From positions 1-40,068 of the forward strand of contig JAJFFU010000095.1 in NCBI GenBank assembly GCA_021776465.1: a DNA stretch of 40,068 nucleotides, read 5' to 3'. Source of the stretch: Parvularculaceae bacterium (GTDB lineage: Bacteria; Pseudomonadota; Alphaproteobacteria; Caulobacterales; Parvularculaceae). The translations under genes and the position numbers were made by a program. The notes beneath the pieces were generated by a model. That model was not told the origin of the DNA, made no database searches, and worked only from the letters and a program-made list of their open reading frames with translations. Shown one piece after another: positions 8,463 through 17,437 of the stretch (positions within the stretch are counted from its first letter, which is position 1; every line of letters starts with the position of its first letter).

Positions 8463-9650
8463 ATGAAAATTTTAGTGATTGGCGGCGACGGATTTTGCGG
8501 ATGGCCAACGAGCTTGCATCTATCGAATCTCGGCCATGACATTGTCATTGTAGACAATTTATCGCGTCGAAAAATCGACATCGAACTTGAGGTTGAATCC
8601 CTTACGCCGATCCGGTCCGTTTCGACGCGGCTCGCCGCGTGGGAAGAGGTGTCGGGCCGCCGGATCCTGTTTGAAAATATCGACGTCTCGGAGAATTATG
8701 CGCGCCTGCTAAACCTGCTTCGCGATTTCAACCCGGACGCCATTGTTCATTTTGCTGAACAACGCGCCGCGCCCTATTCAATGAAATCGTCCTATCACAA
8801 ACGATATACGGTCGATAATAATCTCAATGCCACCAACAACGTTCTTGCCGCCATCGTCGAGGCTGGCATCGACGCGCATCTTGTTCATCTCGGCACGATG
8901 GGTGTTTACGGGTATGGCACCGCCGGTATGAAAATCCCGGAAGGGTATTTGCCGGTGACGATCGAGACCGACGACGGGCGCCAGGTCCGGCAGGAAATTC
9001 TCTACCCCGCCAATCCCGGCTCGATCTATCACATGACAAAAACCCAGGACCAGTTGATGTTTGCGTTCTACAATAAGAACGACGCCGTGAAAGTCACGGA
9101 TTTGCATCAGGGCATTGTCTGGGGAACACAGACCGAAGAAACCAAACGCGATGAACGCCTGATCAACCGGTTCGATTATGACGGGGATTACGGCACCGTT
9201 CTAAATCGGTTCTTGATGCAGTCAGCGGTTGGCTTCCCCCTGACCGTTCACGGCACAGGCGGTCAGACGCGCGCCTTCATTCATATTCAGGACACGGTGA
9301 AATGTATCGAACTGGCGATCGAATCGCCGCCGCAACATGGCGAGCGCGTTCGAATTTTGAACCAGATGACAGAAACCCACCGGGTGCGCGAGCTTGCGAA
9401 GATGATCGCCGATAAGACCGGCGCGAAAATCGAGAACGTCAACAATCCGCGCAAAGAGGATCCGGAAAACGATCTTAATGTTGAAAATAGACGCCTGCTT
9501 GGTCTTGGCCTCGACCCGATCACGCTCGAAGAAGGCCTGTTGGAAGAAGTTACGGAGATCGCACGGAAATACGCAGACCGTTGCGACAAAACAAAAATTC
9601 CTTGCGTCTCCTACTGGACCGCAGATCAGCAATCCGGCGCGACGTCGTAG
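8463..9650 (+). CDS. sqdB: UDP-sulfoquinovose synthase, SqdB/SQD1/Agl3 family
   Basis: This 395-residue extended SDR resembles plant SQD1 and bacterial SqdB along its whole length. Those enzymes make UDP-sulfoquinovose from UDP-glucose and sulfite with bound NAD. Visible hallmarks are GGDGFCG (7-13), VDNLSRR (30-36), LTPI (47-50), the very characteristic EQRAAPYSM (99-107), GTMGVYG with Thr145, the YHMTK pair Tyr189/Lys193, TDLHQGIVWG (SQD1 has TDLNQGVVYG) and GKGGQTR-like GTGGQTR. All catalytic residues known from SQD1 are kept. GGAG lies eight bases before the ATG. No sulfolipid synthase (SqdX or SqdD) is nearby. The gene instead sits among gmd, rfb and ABC-export genes, which suggests that sulfoquinovose is a building block of a surface glycan, as in archaeal Agl3 pathways. 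A sulfolipid role remains possible if the transferase is elsewhere. Confidence 0.9.
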   Translation: MKILVIGGDGFCGWPTSLHLSNLGHDIVIVDNLSRRKIDIELEVESLTPIRSVSTRLAAWEEVSGRRILFENIDVSENYARLLNLLRDFNPDAIVHFAEQRAAPYSMKSSYHKRYTVDNNLNATNNVLAAIVEAGIDAHLVHLGTMGVYGYGTAGMKIPEGYLPVTIETDDGRQVRQEILYPANPGSIYHMTKTQDQLMFAFYNKNDAVKVTDLHQGIVWGTQTEETKRDERLINRFDYDGDYGTVLNRFLMQSAVGFPLTVHGTGGQTRAFIHIQDTVKCIELAIESPPQHGERVRILNQMTETHRVRELAKMIADKTGAKIENVNNPRKEDPENDLNVENRRLLGLGLDPITLEEGLLEEVTEIARKYADRCDKTKIPCVSYWTADQQSGATS

Positions 9651-9750
9651 CATTTCGGCAGAAAGGAAGAGTACCAGTTTCCTTGACCACTGACGTAAAA
9701 CTCATTCAGTGAATGCCCGTTCGAACAAGAAAAATGGCGGCCTTGAAGAC

Positions 9751-10821
9751 ATGACAAAAAAAGTAGCATTGGTGAGCGGCGTAACGGGTCAGGACGGCGC
9801 CTATCTGGCTAAAATGCTTCTTGAAAAAGGATATGAAGTCCACGGCATTAAGCGGCGCTCATCATCGTTCAATACAGCGCGTATCGACGGATTATACGAA
9901 GATCCGCACGAACACGAGACCTCGTTTCACCTGCACTACGGCGACCTCACAGACTCGACCAATTTGATCCGGCTTATTCAGGAAACCAAGCCGCACGAAA
10001 TTTATAACCTCGCCGCGCAGAGCCATGTGCAGGTATCTTTCGAAACCCCTGAATACACGGCGAACGCTGATGCCATCGGGACGTTACGCTTGCTTGAAGC
10101 CATTCGCATTCTCGACCTGCAAGACCGCGTGCGATTTTATCAGGCGTCAACATCTGAACTTTACGGCAAGGTGCAGGAAATTCCACAGTCAGAGACGACG
10201 CCATTTTATCCGCGCAGTCCTTACGCGGCGGCGAAACTTTACGCCTACTGGATTACCGTAAATTACCGTGAAGCCTATGGCATGCACGCGTCGAACGGCA
10301 TCCTCTTCAATCATGAAGGACCGACGCGCGGCGAAACATTTGTCACCCGCAAAATCACGCGCGCTGTCGCCGCCATCGAAAAGAACCTGCAAACCACTCT
10401 TCACCTTGGCAACCTCGATGCGAAGCGGGACTGGGGCCACGCACGGGACTATGTGGAAGGCATGTGGCTGATGATGCAGCAAGACACACCCGACGACTAT
10501 GTTCTTGCGACCGGTGAAGCCCACTCCGTGCGGGAATTTGTTGAACTGGCGTTCGCTGAAATCGGGCGCAAAATTTCCTGGGATGGCGCTTCCGTTGACG
10601 AAGTCGGCCGGGATGAAAAGACCGGCGATGTTCTTGTAAAAATCGATCCGCGATATTTCAGGCCAACGGAAGTCGAATTGTTAATCGGCGATCCGACAAA
10701 GGCCCGCAACAAACTCGGCTGGTCTCACAAAACGGCGTTCAAGGACCTTGTCAAAGAAATGGTCGCTGCGGACAGGGACGCCATTGAATTGGAGCGGCAC
10801 CGGCGCGATCGAACGGGCTGA
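9751..10821 (+). CDS. gmd: GDP-mannose 4,6-dehydratase
   Basis: Gmd converts GDP-D-mannose to GDP-4-keto-6-deoxy-D-mannose, the branch point to GDP-L-fucose, GDP-rhamnose, GDP-perosamine and others. From ATG 9751 the product is 356 residues, the normal family length; an in-frame GTG at 9709 would add 14 unusual residues. Family motifs are clear: [12 protein letters not shown], the NADP-binding [17 protein letters not shown], catalytic Thr/Glu in STSELYG, the YAAAK Tyr/Lys pair, and [16 protein letters not shown], which marks Gmd. It lies 100 bp downstream of sqdB and 30 bp upstream of the broken fcl, in the usual gmd-fcl order. Because fcl is interrupted, the fate of its product here is unclear. 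Confidence 0.96.
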   Translation: MTKKVALVSGVTGQDGAYLAKMLLEKGYEVHGIKRRSSSFNTARIDGLYEDPHEHETSFHLHYGDLTDSTNLIRLIQETKPHEIYNLAAQSHVQVSFETPEYTANADAIGTLRLLEAIRILDLQDRVRFYQASTSELYGKVQEIPQSETTPFYPRSPYAAAKLYAYWITVNYREAYGMHASNGILFNHEGPTRGETFVTRKITRAVAAIEKNLQTTLHLGNLDAKRDWGHARDYVEGMWLMMQQDTPDDYVLATGEAHSVREFVELAFAEIGRKISWDGASVDEVGRDEKTGDVLVKIDPRYFRPTEVELLIGDPTKARNKLGWSHKTAFKDLVKEMVAADRDAIELERHRRDRTG

Positions 10822-10851
10822 TCAACGACGGCAAAGGCGGCAACGACTATT

Positions 10852-11805
10852 ATGTACACGCTGACGGGCAAAACAATATTCGTCGCCGGCCATCGCGGCA
10901 TGGTCGGCGCTGCAATTGTTCGCAGGCTCGGCGTGGAAGACTGCACAATCATCACTGCCGGCCGGGACAGCGTTGACTTGCGCGATCAGGCGGCGGTGCG
11001 CGCATTCCTGGCGGATAAAAAACCGGACGTGGTCATACTCGCCGCAGCGAAAGTCGGCGGCATTCTGGCGAATGATAAATACCCGGCGGATTTTCTCTAC
11101 GAAAATCTCGTGATGGAAACGAATGTCATTGAAGGCGCTTTTCGAGCTGGCGTCGAGAAACTTTTGTTCCTCGGCTCATCGTGCATTTACCCCAAGCACG
11201 CGCCGCAACCGATCCCCGAAGGCGCCCTTTTGACAGGGCCGTTAGAGCCAACCAACGAATGGTACGCCATTGCGAAAATCGCCGGTCTAAAATTATGCGA
11301 GGCGTATCGCAAACAGCACGCCGTCGATTACATTTCCGGAATGCCGACTAATCTTTACGGGCCAGGCGATAATTTTGATCTGGAAAAATCCCATGTCATT
11401 CCAGCGCTGATGCGCAAGGCTCACGAAGCGAAAGCCGCCGGCGAGAAAGATCTCACGGTCTGGGGCAGCGGCGCACCGCGGCGCGAATTCCTGCATGTAG
11501 ACGACTGCGCCGAGGCGCTGGTATTTCTCCTGAAAAATTACTCCGGCGACGAGCATGTCAATATCGGCTAGGGCGACGATGTGACGATCGCAGAACTGGC
11601 CAAGTAAATTATGGCTGTTGTCGGCCTGACGGGCGATTTGAAATTCGATACGTCGAAACCTGATGGAACGCCGCGAAAGCTGATGTCAAACGAACGCCTC
11701 GCCGCCATGGGATGGCAACCCTCGACCGGACTGCGCGAAGGGCTCGGCGCGACTTACGAATGGTTTTTGCAAAACCAGTCTGTCGCACGCATGAAGGTTT
11801 CGTGA
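10852..11805 (+). pseudogene. fcl: GDP-L-fucose synthase interrupted by two in-frame stops
   Basis: Fcl (WcaG) is the epimerase-reductase that turns GDP-4-keto-6-deoxymannose into GDP-L-fucose. The first 239 codons are well preserved: [24 protein letters not shown] (Ser/Cys near 110-111), the YAIAK pair Tyr138/Lys142, and SHVIPAL. A TAG then occurs at 11569-11571 after VNIG, and a TAA at 11605-11607, just 11 sense codons later. The same frame continues through FDTSKPDGTPRKL, a strictly conserved Fcl motif, to TGA at 11803. No frameshift is present, so the full length of about 317 codons is intact apart from the two stops. The 239-residue product would lack the last quarter of the substrate-binding domain. 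An ATG at 11611 could start a 64-residue remnant but has no clear ribosome-binding site. A decayed gene is the simplest reading. Confidence 0.88.
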
Positions 11806-11939
11806 GTTTTTCGCCCACCCATGCATTCGGACCTATCCTACAGTAGCGGTTCCAGCAAGAAGGTCTTGCGTTTCGGTGCAACATAATTCCGCAAGAGCCG
11901 AATGGACAGACAACTCGGCCGGTGACATATCTCAACCTT

Positions 11940-13025
11940 ATGAATAACGCCCAACCAGACCTGAAAAGCATACGCGCCGACGAACACACCGCGTTCGTGC
12001 TCGGCAATGGCCCGTCGCTCGCCGATGTGGCTTTGCCAGCGTTAAGCGACTACGCAACAATCGGTATGAACGCCGCCTACCGGTACTGGCGCGAGATCGA
12101 CTGGCGACCGCGATATTACGCTTGTGTCGATACTGTTGTGGGCATGTCGCACAAAGACGAGATCGCAGAACTCATTGAAGAAGGCCAGATTGAACGGTTT
12201 CTCTTACGCAACAACCTTGTCGAAGCGCTCGGGCGTACGGCGCAAACTGATCGCGTCGTTAATTTCGATGCGATCCGTGGCGACGGGACTTTGTTGGACG
12301 TTGACCCGCCAACAACAGGGAGCCATTCGGCGCTCTGGGCGGCGGAAATGGGGTACAGGAAAGTCGTTATCCTTGGCGTTGACGCTCAGTATAAAGAACT
12401 CGTTGACGGCGCACAGCGCGGCGACGGCATTGAGCTGGAAATTGTCGAGGCCCGCGACAACCCCAATTATTTTTTTAAAGGGTATCAAGCGCCTGGCGAC
12501 AAATATAATGTGCCCAATCCGCGCCCAGACTTGCATGTAAACGCCTGGCGCCGTGCAAGCGTGAACCTTCGTGAGGCCGGCGTCGATATTTACAACGGCA
12601 ATGTCAATTCAGGTGTTCGCTGCCTTCCTTTTATCGCGCTTGCGCCATTCCTCAACGAAGGCGCGGCGCCGACACCGCCCGACGAAACAATTGCATTCTG
12701 GGACAATGACGCGGCGGCAACGCAAACGACGCCGCAAGCACGACGGCGCCAGTTTGTCGCCGCCTATGGCGCTGGCGCAGCAGCGGCGTTTGCGGCGGTC
12801 GCATTGGCGCTTGTCGTCTGGGTCGTTTTTACGTCGCCATCGGCAGCCCTGATATCTTTGGCCAGCGCCGGAATTGGCGCTTTGTCCGTTTTAGTTACGG
12901 CTTTGATATATGTGCGCTTTGTAATTCTCGCCCAATTGGCGCGACAGGACGCCGCGTTAACCGCATTACGCGCGAAATTTGCCGATCTTGAGCGTTTACG
13001 CAATCACGAACCGAAGCTGCGTTAG
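11940..13025 (+). CDS. Membrane-anchored GT42/MptE-like (DUF115-type) protein
   Basis: The N-terminal region (about 1-240) has FVLGNGPSL (residues 19-27 from ATG 11940), then YATIGMNAAYRYW, and later TTGSHSALWAAEMGY followed by VVILGVDAQY. This pattern is shared by the GT42 sialyltransferase (Cst) family and the MAF/DUF115/MptE-like fold, many of which transfer or handle nonulosonic acids in glycan or flagellin modification. After an acidic, Pro-rich linker come two strongly hydrophobic segments (about 273-297 and 302-326) and a short coiled-coil tail, so the enzyme is probably anchored to the inner membrane by its C-terminus. A GTG at 11922 is an alternative start; neither has a strong ribosome-binding site. 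It lies between fcl and rfbB in the nucleotide-sugar operon, so a glycan role is likely. The exact reaction is not readable. Confidence 0.65.
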   Translation: MNNAQPDLKSIRADEHTAFVLGNGPSLADVALPALSDYATIGMNAAYRYWREIDWRPRYYACVDTVVGMSHKDEIAELIEEGQIERFLLRNNLVEALGRTAQTDRVVNFDAIRGDGTLLDVDPPTTGSHSALWAAEMGYRKVVILGVDAQYKELVDGAQRGDGIELEIVEARDNPNYFFKGYQAPGDKYNVPNPRPDLHVNAWRRASVNLREAGVDIYNGNVNSGVRCLPFIALAPFLNEGAAPTPPDETIAFWDNDAAATQTTPQARRRQFVAAYGAGAAAAFAAVALALVVWVVFTSPSAALISLASAGIGALSVLVTALIYVRFVILAQLARQDAALTALRAKFADLERLRNHEPKLR

Positions 13026-13102
13026 GAAAGCCCCAGCGCACGACGCGCACCGCCCCTGTCTCAATTGACGAATTCATCATAATATCTGGTAGGATGGCGA
13101 CA

Positions 13103-13147
13103 GCCGACAGCAAACGGGCCGACAGCAAGCGGGCCGACAGCAAACCA
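13103..13147. repeat. Three tandem copies of a 15-bp repeat upstream of rfbB
   Basis: Three adjacent copies of a 15-bp unit (GCCGACAGCAAACGG and close variants) occupy 13103-13117, 13118-13132 and 13133-13147. The second differs at one base and the third at its last two. The array ends 20 bp before the rfbB ATG, in the region where a leader or promoter would be. Copies of this kind can change number by slippage. It is too short and spacer-free to be a CRISPR array. Confidence 0.85.
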
Positions 13148-13167
13148 GCCGGGCAAGAACGCGGAAT

Positions 13168-14232
13168 ATGAAACTACTGATTACAGGCGGCGCAGGGTTT
13201 ATCGGGTCGGCCGTCATACGCGCCGCACTTGATCGGGGTATGCAAGTCGTCAATTTCGACAAACTGACCTACGCCGCTAATCTCGACAATCTGAAAGGCT
13301 GGAGCGACCGCTCGGACTATGCATTTGTCGAAGGCGACATCTGCGATGGCGATGCGTTACGCGCGGCGCTGACAAAACATGCGCCCGATGCGGTCATGCA
13401 TTTGGCGGCGGAAACACACGTTGATCGGTCCATCGACGGGCCGGATACGTTTATCCAAACGAATATCCTCGGAACCTATTCCCTGCTGACGGAATGCCGG
13501 CGATATTTCGACGGACTCGATGGCGCAAAGAAAGACCGGTTCCGCTTTCACCATATCTCGACCGATGAAGTGTTCGGCACGCTCGGTGCGACTGGACAAT
13601 TTACCGAAGAGAGCCCGTATCAACCGAACTCGCCCTATTCCGCATCAAAGGCGAGTTCGGATCATCTCGTGCGCGCCTGGAGCGAGACATTTGATCTGCC
13701 TGTCGTCACCAGCAACTGTTCCAATAATTATGGGCCTTTTCAGTTTCCGGAAAAACTGATCCCGGTGGTGATCCTTGCGGCGCTGGAGCGTCGGCCCATC
13801 CCGGTTTATGGTGCCGGCGAAAACAGTCGCGACTGGCTATTCGTTGACGATCACGCGGATGCGCTATTGCTGATCCTTGAAAAAGGTGCGCTCGGTGAAA
13901 CGTATAATGTCGGCGGCAACACGGAACTCACGAATATCGATCTCGTCCGGCGGATCTGCGCGATAATGGACGAAAACGCGTCGGATCAGCGCCCGCATGC
14001 CGACTTGATTGAATTCGTAGCAGACCGGCCGGGCCACGATTTGCGATACGCCATCGATGCATCGAAAATCGAGCGCGACCTCGGCTGGCGCGCATCGACC
14101 AATATCGAGGACGGCCTCAGACGCACTGTTGAGTGGTATCTTGCGAACCGCTGGTGGTGGGAAGCGGTGCGAGGCCGCGGCTTTCGCGACGAACGCCTTG
14201 GCGTTATCCAGCACAAAGGTACGGCGCCATGA
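13168..14232 (+). CDS. rfbB: dTDP-glucose 4,6-dehydratase
   Basis: RfbB (RmlB) removes water from dTDP-D-glucose to give dTDP-4-keto-6-deoxyglucose, the second step towards dTDP-L-rhamnose and other deoxysugars. The 354-residue length is normal. The sequence shows the NAD site GGAGFIG near the N-terminus, [18 protein letters not shown] (a signature of this enzyme), the catalytic Thr-Asp-Glu in STDEVFG, YSASK with the Tyr/Lys pair, and [17 protein letters not shown]. The start is ATG 13168, preceded by a weak GCGG site and by the 15-bp tandem repeats. Its stop overlaps the rfbA start (ATGA), so the two are translationally coupled. The enzyme is assigned with near certainty. Confidence 0.97.
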   Translation: MKLLITGGAGFIGSAVIRAALDRGMQVVNFDKLTYAANLDNLKGWSDRSDYAFVEGDICDGDALRAALTKHAPDAVMHLAAETHVDRSIDGPDTFIQTNILGTYSLLTECRRYFDGLDGAKKDRFRFHHISTDEVFGTLGATGQFTEESPYQPNSPYSASKASSDHLVRAWSETFDLPVVTSNCSNNYGPFQFPEKLIPVVILAALERRPIPVYGAGENSRDWLFVDDHADALLLILEKGALGETYNVGGNTELTNIDLVRRICAIMDENASDQRPHADLIEFVADRPGHDLRYAIDASKIERDLGWRASTNIEDGLRRTVEWYLANRWWWEAVRGRGFRDERLGVIQHKGTAP

Positions 14233-15104
14233 AAGGCATTATCCTCGCGGGCGGCGCCGGCACCCGGCTTCATCCCATCACCATACCGACGTCGAAACAG
14301 TTGCTGCCCGTCTACGACAAACCAATGATCTATTATCCGTTGTCAACGTTATTGCTCGCCGGCATTCGCGACATTCTGATTATCACGACCCCCGAGGATC
14401 AGGCGAGTTTCGAAAAGCTCCTCGGCGACGGCGGTGCTTGGGGCATTCGCCTCACATACGCCGTGCAACCAAAACCTGAGGGGCTCGCCCAGGCCTTTAT
14501 CATTGGCGAGGACTTTATCGCCGGCGAGCGATGCGCACTCATCCTCGGCGACAATCTCTTTTACGGGCATGGCCTGCCGGAAATGTTGCTGTCAGCGGCG
14601 GCGGAAAAAACCGGCGCCGTTATCTTTGGCAGCCATGTAACGGAACCGGAACGCTACGGGGTCGTAGAGTTCGACGCGGACTGGCGCGCCTTGAGCATCG
14701 AAGAAAAGCCGAAATCTCCAAAGTCGAACTACGCCGTCACAGGGTTGTACTTTTATGATGAAAGCGTTTGTGACCGGGCCAAACGCGTGAAGCCATCAGC
14801 CCGAGACGAACTTGAAATCACAACCCTCAATGAAATGTATCTGAAAGATGGCGCACTAAACGTGCGCCTGCTGGGGCGCGGCTTTGCTTGGCTCGACACG
14901 GGCACGCACGATTCCCTTTTGCAGGCTTCGCAATTCGTTCAGACAGTTGAGGAACGGCAGGGTCTGAAAATCGGTTGCGTCGAAGAAATCGCATATCGCA
15001 AAGGCTTTATCGATGCAGGACAATTGCGCGCGCTTGCCGCGCCGCTGGAGAAAAGCGGGTATGGCGACTATTTGCGACGCATTGCCGATGAACGCATCAA
15101 GTAA
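14229..15104 (+). CDS. rfbA: Glucose-1-phosphate thymidylyltransferase
   Basis: RfbA (RmlA) makes dTDP-glucose from glucose-1-phosphate and dTTP, the first and feedback-regulated step of the dTDP-sugar pathway. The start is ATG 14229, which gives the canonical N-terminus [16 protein letters not shown] and a 291-residue protein, the usual length. An earlier in-frame start would overlap rfbB by about 100 bp and add unrelated residues. Other motifs are [18 protein letters not shown], the metal-binding [28 protein letters not shown] and [10 protein letters not shown]. The start codon overlaps the rfbB stop by 4 bp. It is followed 15 bp later by rfbC. The order B-A-C without D is noted elsewhere. 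Confidence 0.97.
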   Translation: MKGIILAGGAGTRLHPITIPTSKQLLPVYDKPMIYYPLSTLLLAGIRDILIITTPEDQASFEKLLGDGGAWGIRLTYAVQPKPEGLAQAFIIGEDFIAGERCALILGDNLFYGHGLPEMLLSAAAEKTGAVIFGSHVTEPERYGVVEFDADWRALSIEEKPKSPKSNYAVTGLYFYDESVCDRAKRVKPSARDELEITTLNEMYLKDGALNVRLLGRGFAWLDTGTHDSLLQASQFVQTVEERQGLKIGCVEEIAYRKGFIDAGQLRALAAPLEKSGYGDYLRRIADERIK

Positions 15105-15119
15105 CAACGGCCCGATCCG

Positions 15120-15677
15120 ATGGATGTAATTAAAACAGCGATACCGGATATCAAAATCTTTGTTCCGGCTGCGCATGAAGACGCGCGCGGCGCGTTTTCT
15201 GAAACATTCAATGCGCGCCGATACGCCGATCACTTGCCTGGCCTGACGTTTATTCAGGACAATGAATCGCGTTCCGCCAAACCTTTTACAATTCGCGGGC
15301 TGCATTTTCAGACGCCACCTCATGCACAGGCCAAGCTTGTGCGCGTCGTGCAAGGACGTATTTTTGACGTCGTTGTCGATATCCGAAAAGGATCGCCAAC
15401 CTATGGCCAGTGGGTCAGTGAAGAGCTAACGGCGGAAAACCGGAAACAACTTCTTGCGCCAATCGGCTTCCTTCACGGTTTCATGACGCTCGCTCCCGAT
15501 ACGGTCGTTTCCTACAAGGTCACGAACTATTACGACGGCCCCTCGGACAGCGCCGTGCACTGGGCCTCGCCGTCTCTGAACATCGCCTGGCCCGCATCGG
15601 CGGCGAACACCATTCACTCAGAAAAAGACGCCACAGCGATCGATTTTGACGAATTTGACAGTCCGTTTTCGGCGTGA
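15120..15677 (+). CDS. rfbC: dTDP-4-dehydrorhamnose 3,5-epimerase
   Basis: RfbC (RmlC) inverts C3 and C5 of dTDP-4-keto-6-deoxyglucose. The 185-residue cupin protein carries RGAFSETF near the N-terminus, QDNESRS, the catalytic His62 in IRGLHFQ, the KLVRVVQG and VFDVVVDIRKGSPTYG-type strands (here IFDVVVDIRK), FLHGFMTL, and a Tyr in YKVTNYYDG. These match active RmlC enzymes. It is the last gene of the plus-strand nucleotide-sugar run and is followed by about 200 bp without a gene. In the standard pathway its product is reduced by RmlD to dTDP-L-rhamnose; rmlD is not in this window. A different 4-keto sugar product, or an rmlD elsewhere in the genome, are both possible. Confidence 0.94.
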   Translation: MDVIKTAIPDIKIFVPAAHEDARGAFSETFNARRYADHLPGLTFIQDNESRSAKPFTIRGLHFQTPPHAQAKLVRVVQGRIFDVVVDIRKGSPTYGQWVSEELTAENRKQLLAPIGFLHGFMTLAPDTVVSYKVTNYYDGPSDSAVHWASPSLNIAWPASAANTIHSEKDATAIDFDEFDSPFSA

Positions 15678-15882
15678 ACCGGCGCTAATTCCTGTAGGAA
15701 ATACCGGGCGTGAAACGTTAATTCTTGCAACCGGAAATTGCGATCGCCCATTCTGGCACAGGGCTTGAATATGCAAAGCATCGATTGACAGGCTTGGCGC
15801 GATCCTTATTCAATTTGCCGCGCTGAAACGCGAGATCGCTTGTATCAGCCCATAGAATTATTTTTAGCGTAGAGGACGAATT

Positions 15883-16410
15883 ATGAAAACCAACGGCGCA
15901 GCGATTTTAGCTCTTGTGATCCTGATCCCGGCGGCGTCTTGCGCCGATGCTGAAACCGACAGCACAACCACGGCCGAAACCAGCGGCGAAGCGGCGTCAA
16001 GCGACGGCGCTAACGTATATTCAGTTGGCGATCTCCGGCTCGATTGCCCGCAGGGTTTTGAACATCTTCAAGCCGAGGCAATCGCCATGGATGGCATGGA
16101 AATGGTCACCGAGACAGACGAACAGATCGCCTATATGGCGGGCCCTGTGTCTTTCACATTAACCAAAGACACGCATTACGCTCATCCGATGATTATCCGC
16201 CGCGACATTATCGTCGGGGAAGAAGACAAGCTGTCGGTAAACATGGCGGCGTGCGGTTACGGATCGAAGGAAGAATCCGACAAAGTGATGGAACGGTTCG
16301 CCCTACTGAATGAGCGTTTCTTATTGCAGCAGAAAATTCAGATTCAGTCGGATGCCGGTTCAGGCTTTGAAATTACGGAAGAAGATATGGAGGTCGGCGA
16401 CGAAGAGTAA
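15883..16410 (+). CDS. Putative lipoprotein, unknown function
   Basis: I do not recognise this 175-residue protein. It begins with a short lysine-containing signal and a hydrophobic stretch (AAILALVILIPAA) ending in a lipobox-like AASC, so it is probably a lipoprotein. A 25-residue Thr/Ser/Ala/Glu-rich low-complexity linker follows, then a compact acidic domain with one further Cys pair position (LDCPQGF and AACGYG, about 75 residues apart) that could form a disulfide in the periplasm. The C-terminus is highly acidic. AGAGGA lies seven bases before ATG 15883, which supports the start. It stands alone between rfbC and the convergent kdsD gene, so context gives little. Confidence 0.7.
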   Translation: MKTNGAAILALVILIPAASCADAETDSTTTAETSGEAASSDGANVYSVGDLRLDCPQGFEHLQAEAIAMDGMEMVTETDEQIAYMAGPVSFTLTKDTHYAHPMIIRRDIIVGEEDKLSVNMAACGYGSKEESDKVMERFALLNERFLLQQKIQIQSDAGSGFEITEEDMEVGDEE

Positions 16411-16462
16411 CGCTGGCGTTATCCCGTATTCTTGAAATCCTGTCTGAACGAAAGACCCGCCG

Positions 16463-17437
16463 TTAAACGACACCGACATCCAGGCAATCGTGAACATGCA
16501 CGATACCCAGCGGCCGTTGTTTTTCATCGACGATAAAAACCGCAGTGATCTTGCGGTCTGCGAAGAGCGCGAGCGCCTCGGCGGCGACGCTGTCTTCGCG
16601 GACCACATGCGGATTTTTCGTCATGATCTCGGCAACGCGCGCGCCGCTGAGCGACCGGCTGAAATGACGCCGAAGATCACCATCGGTCACCATGCCGACA
16701 AGCGCGCCGGCGCCATCAACAACGCCGGCGCAGCCAAAGCCGGACTTGGTGATGATGTCGATGGCATGGTCAACGCCATCCTCGCCCTTGCAGAGCGGCA
16801 TCTCTTTGTGGTGCATCAGATCGGTGACGCGCTTTAAAGCGGCGCCCAGCCGTCCGCCCGGATGAAAGGCGCGAAAATCCTGCGCCGTCACGCCTTTTTT
16901 CCGAAGAAGCGCAATCGCCAGCGCATCGCCCAGCGCCATCATCATAGTCGTTGTGGTGGTCGGTGCAGGTGTCGACGCACCCGCCTCCGCCGCTTTCGGC
17001 AAAACGAGGCTTATGTCTCCGGCTTGCGCCAGCGTCGATCCGGCGCCCGTTGTCATCACAATCAATGGAATCGCGAACCGCTGAACGTAAGCCAGGACGT
17101 CACTCAGCTCGCCTGTCTCACCGGAATTGGAAAGCGCCAGCACGATATCGTCGCGCACGATCATGCCGAGGTCACCGTGGCTGGCTTCCGCGGGGTGAAC
17201 GAAACTCGCGGCCGTACCGGTTGATGCGAAGGTCGCGGCGATCTTGCGCGCCACATGGCCGGACTTGCCCATACCGGTCAAAATCAGCCGGCCTTTTAAA
17301 TCGGCAAGCTGGGCCACCGATTCGTTAACGGCGATCGCAAGATTACTTTTTGCGTCCCGCAATTGACCGGTAAGCGCGGTGAGGCCCTCGATCTCCGTCT
17401 CGATGACGCCGGCCGCTATTTCACTGTATTCATCCAT
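16463..17437 (-). CDS. kdsD: Arabinose-5-phosphate isomerase
   Basis: KdsD interconverts D-ribulose-5-phosphate and D-arabinose-5-phosphate, the first step of Kdo synthesis for lipopolysaccharide. From ATG 17437 the protein is 324 residues, as expected; a TTG at 17479 would add an atypical stretch. A SIS sugar-isomerase domain (about 40-180) contains GMGKSGHVARK (Lys58), HPAEASHGDLG with Glu84 and His87, and the phosphate-binding SNSGET (103-108). FHPGGRLG holds His192. Two CBS domains fill residues 205-324, including GMVTDGDLRR. It is divergent from kdsA with a gap of about 125 bp, so the Kdo genes may share a control region. A related isomerase (GutQ type) is the only alternative, and the kdsA/kdsB context argues against it. 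Confidence 0.95.
   Translation of the reverse strand: MDEYSEIAAGVIETEIEGLTALTGQLRDAKSNLAIAVNESVAQLADLKGRLILTGMGKSGHVARKIAATFASTGTAASFVHPAEASHGDLGMIVRDDIVLALSNSGETGELSDVLAYVQRFAIPLIVMTTGAGSTLAQAGDISLVLPKAAEAGASTPAPTTTTTMMMALGDALAIALLRKKGVTAQDFRAFHPGGRLGAALKRVTDLMHHKEMPLCKGEDGVDHAIDIITKSGFGCAGVVDGAGALVGMVTDGDLRRHFSRSLSGARVAEIMTKNPHVVREDSVAAEALALFADRKITAVFIVDEKQRPLGIVHVHDCLDVGVV

Noticed and set aside
7895-8581. Open frame on the minus strand across the gap before sqdB
   Set aside because: It overlaps the ends of two well-supported genes and has no recognisable features; the gap-spanning part has unusual composition.
11569-11607. Amber readthrough (pyrrolysine-like recoding) of fcl
   Set aside because: A TAA follows 11 codons later, so a single recoding event could not give full-length protein; no stimulatory structure was seen.
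13103-13147. Possible CRISPR array
   Set aside because: Units are directly adjacent with no spacers, only 15 bp long, and no cas genes are present.
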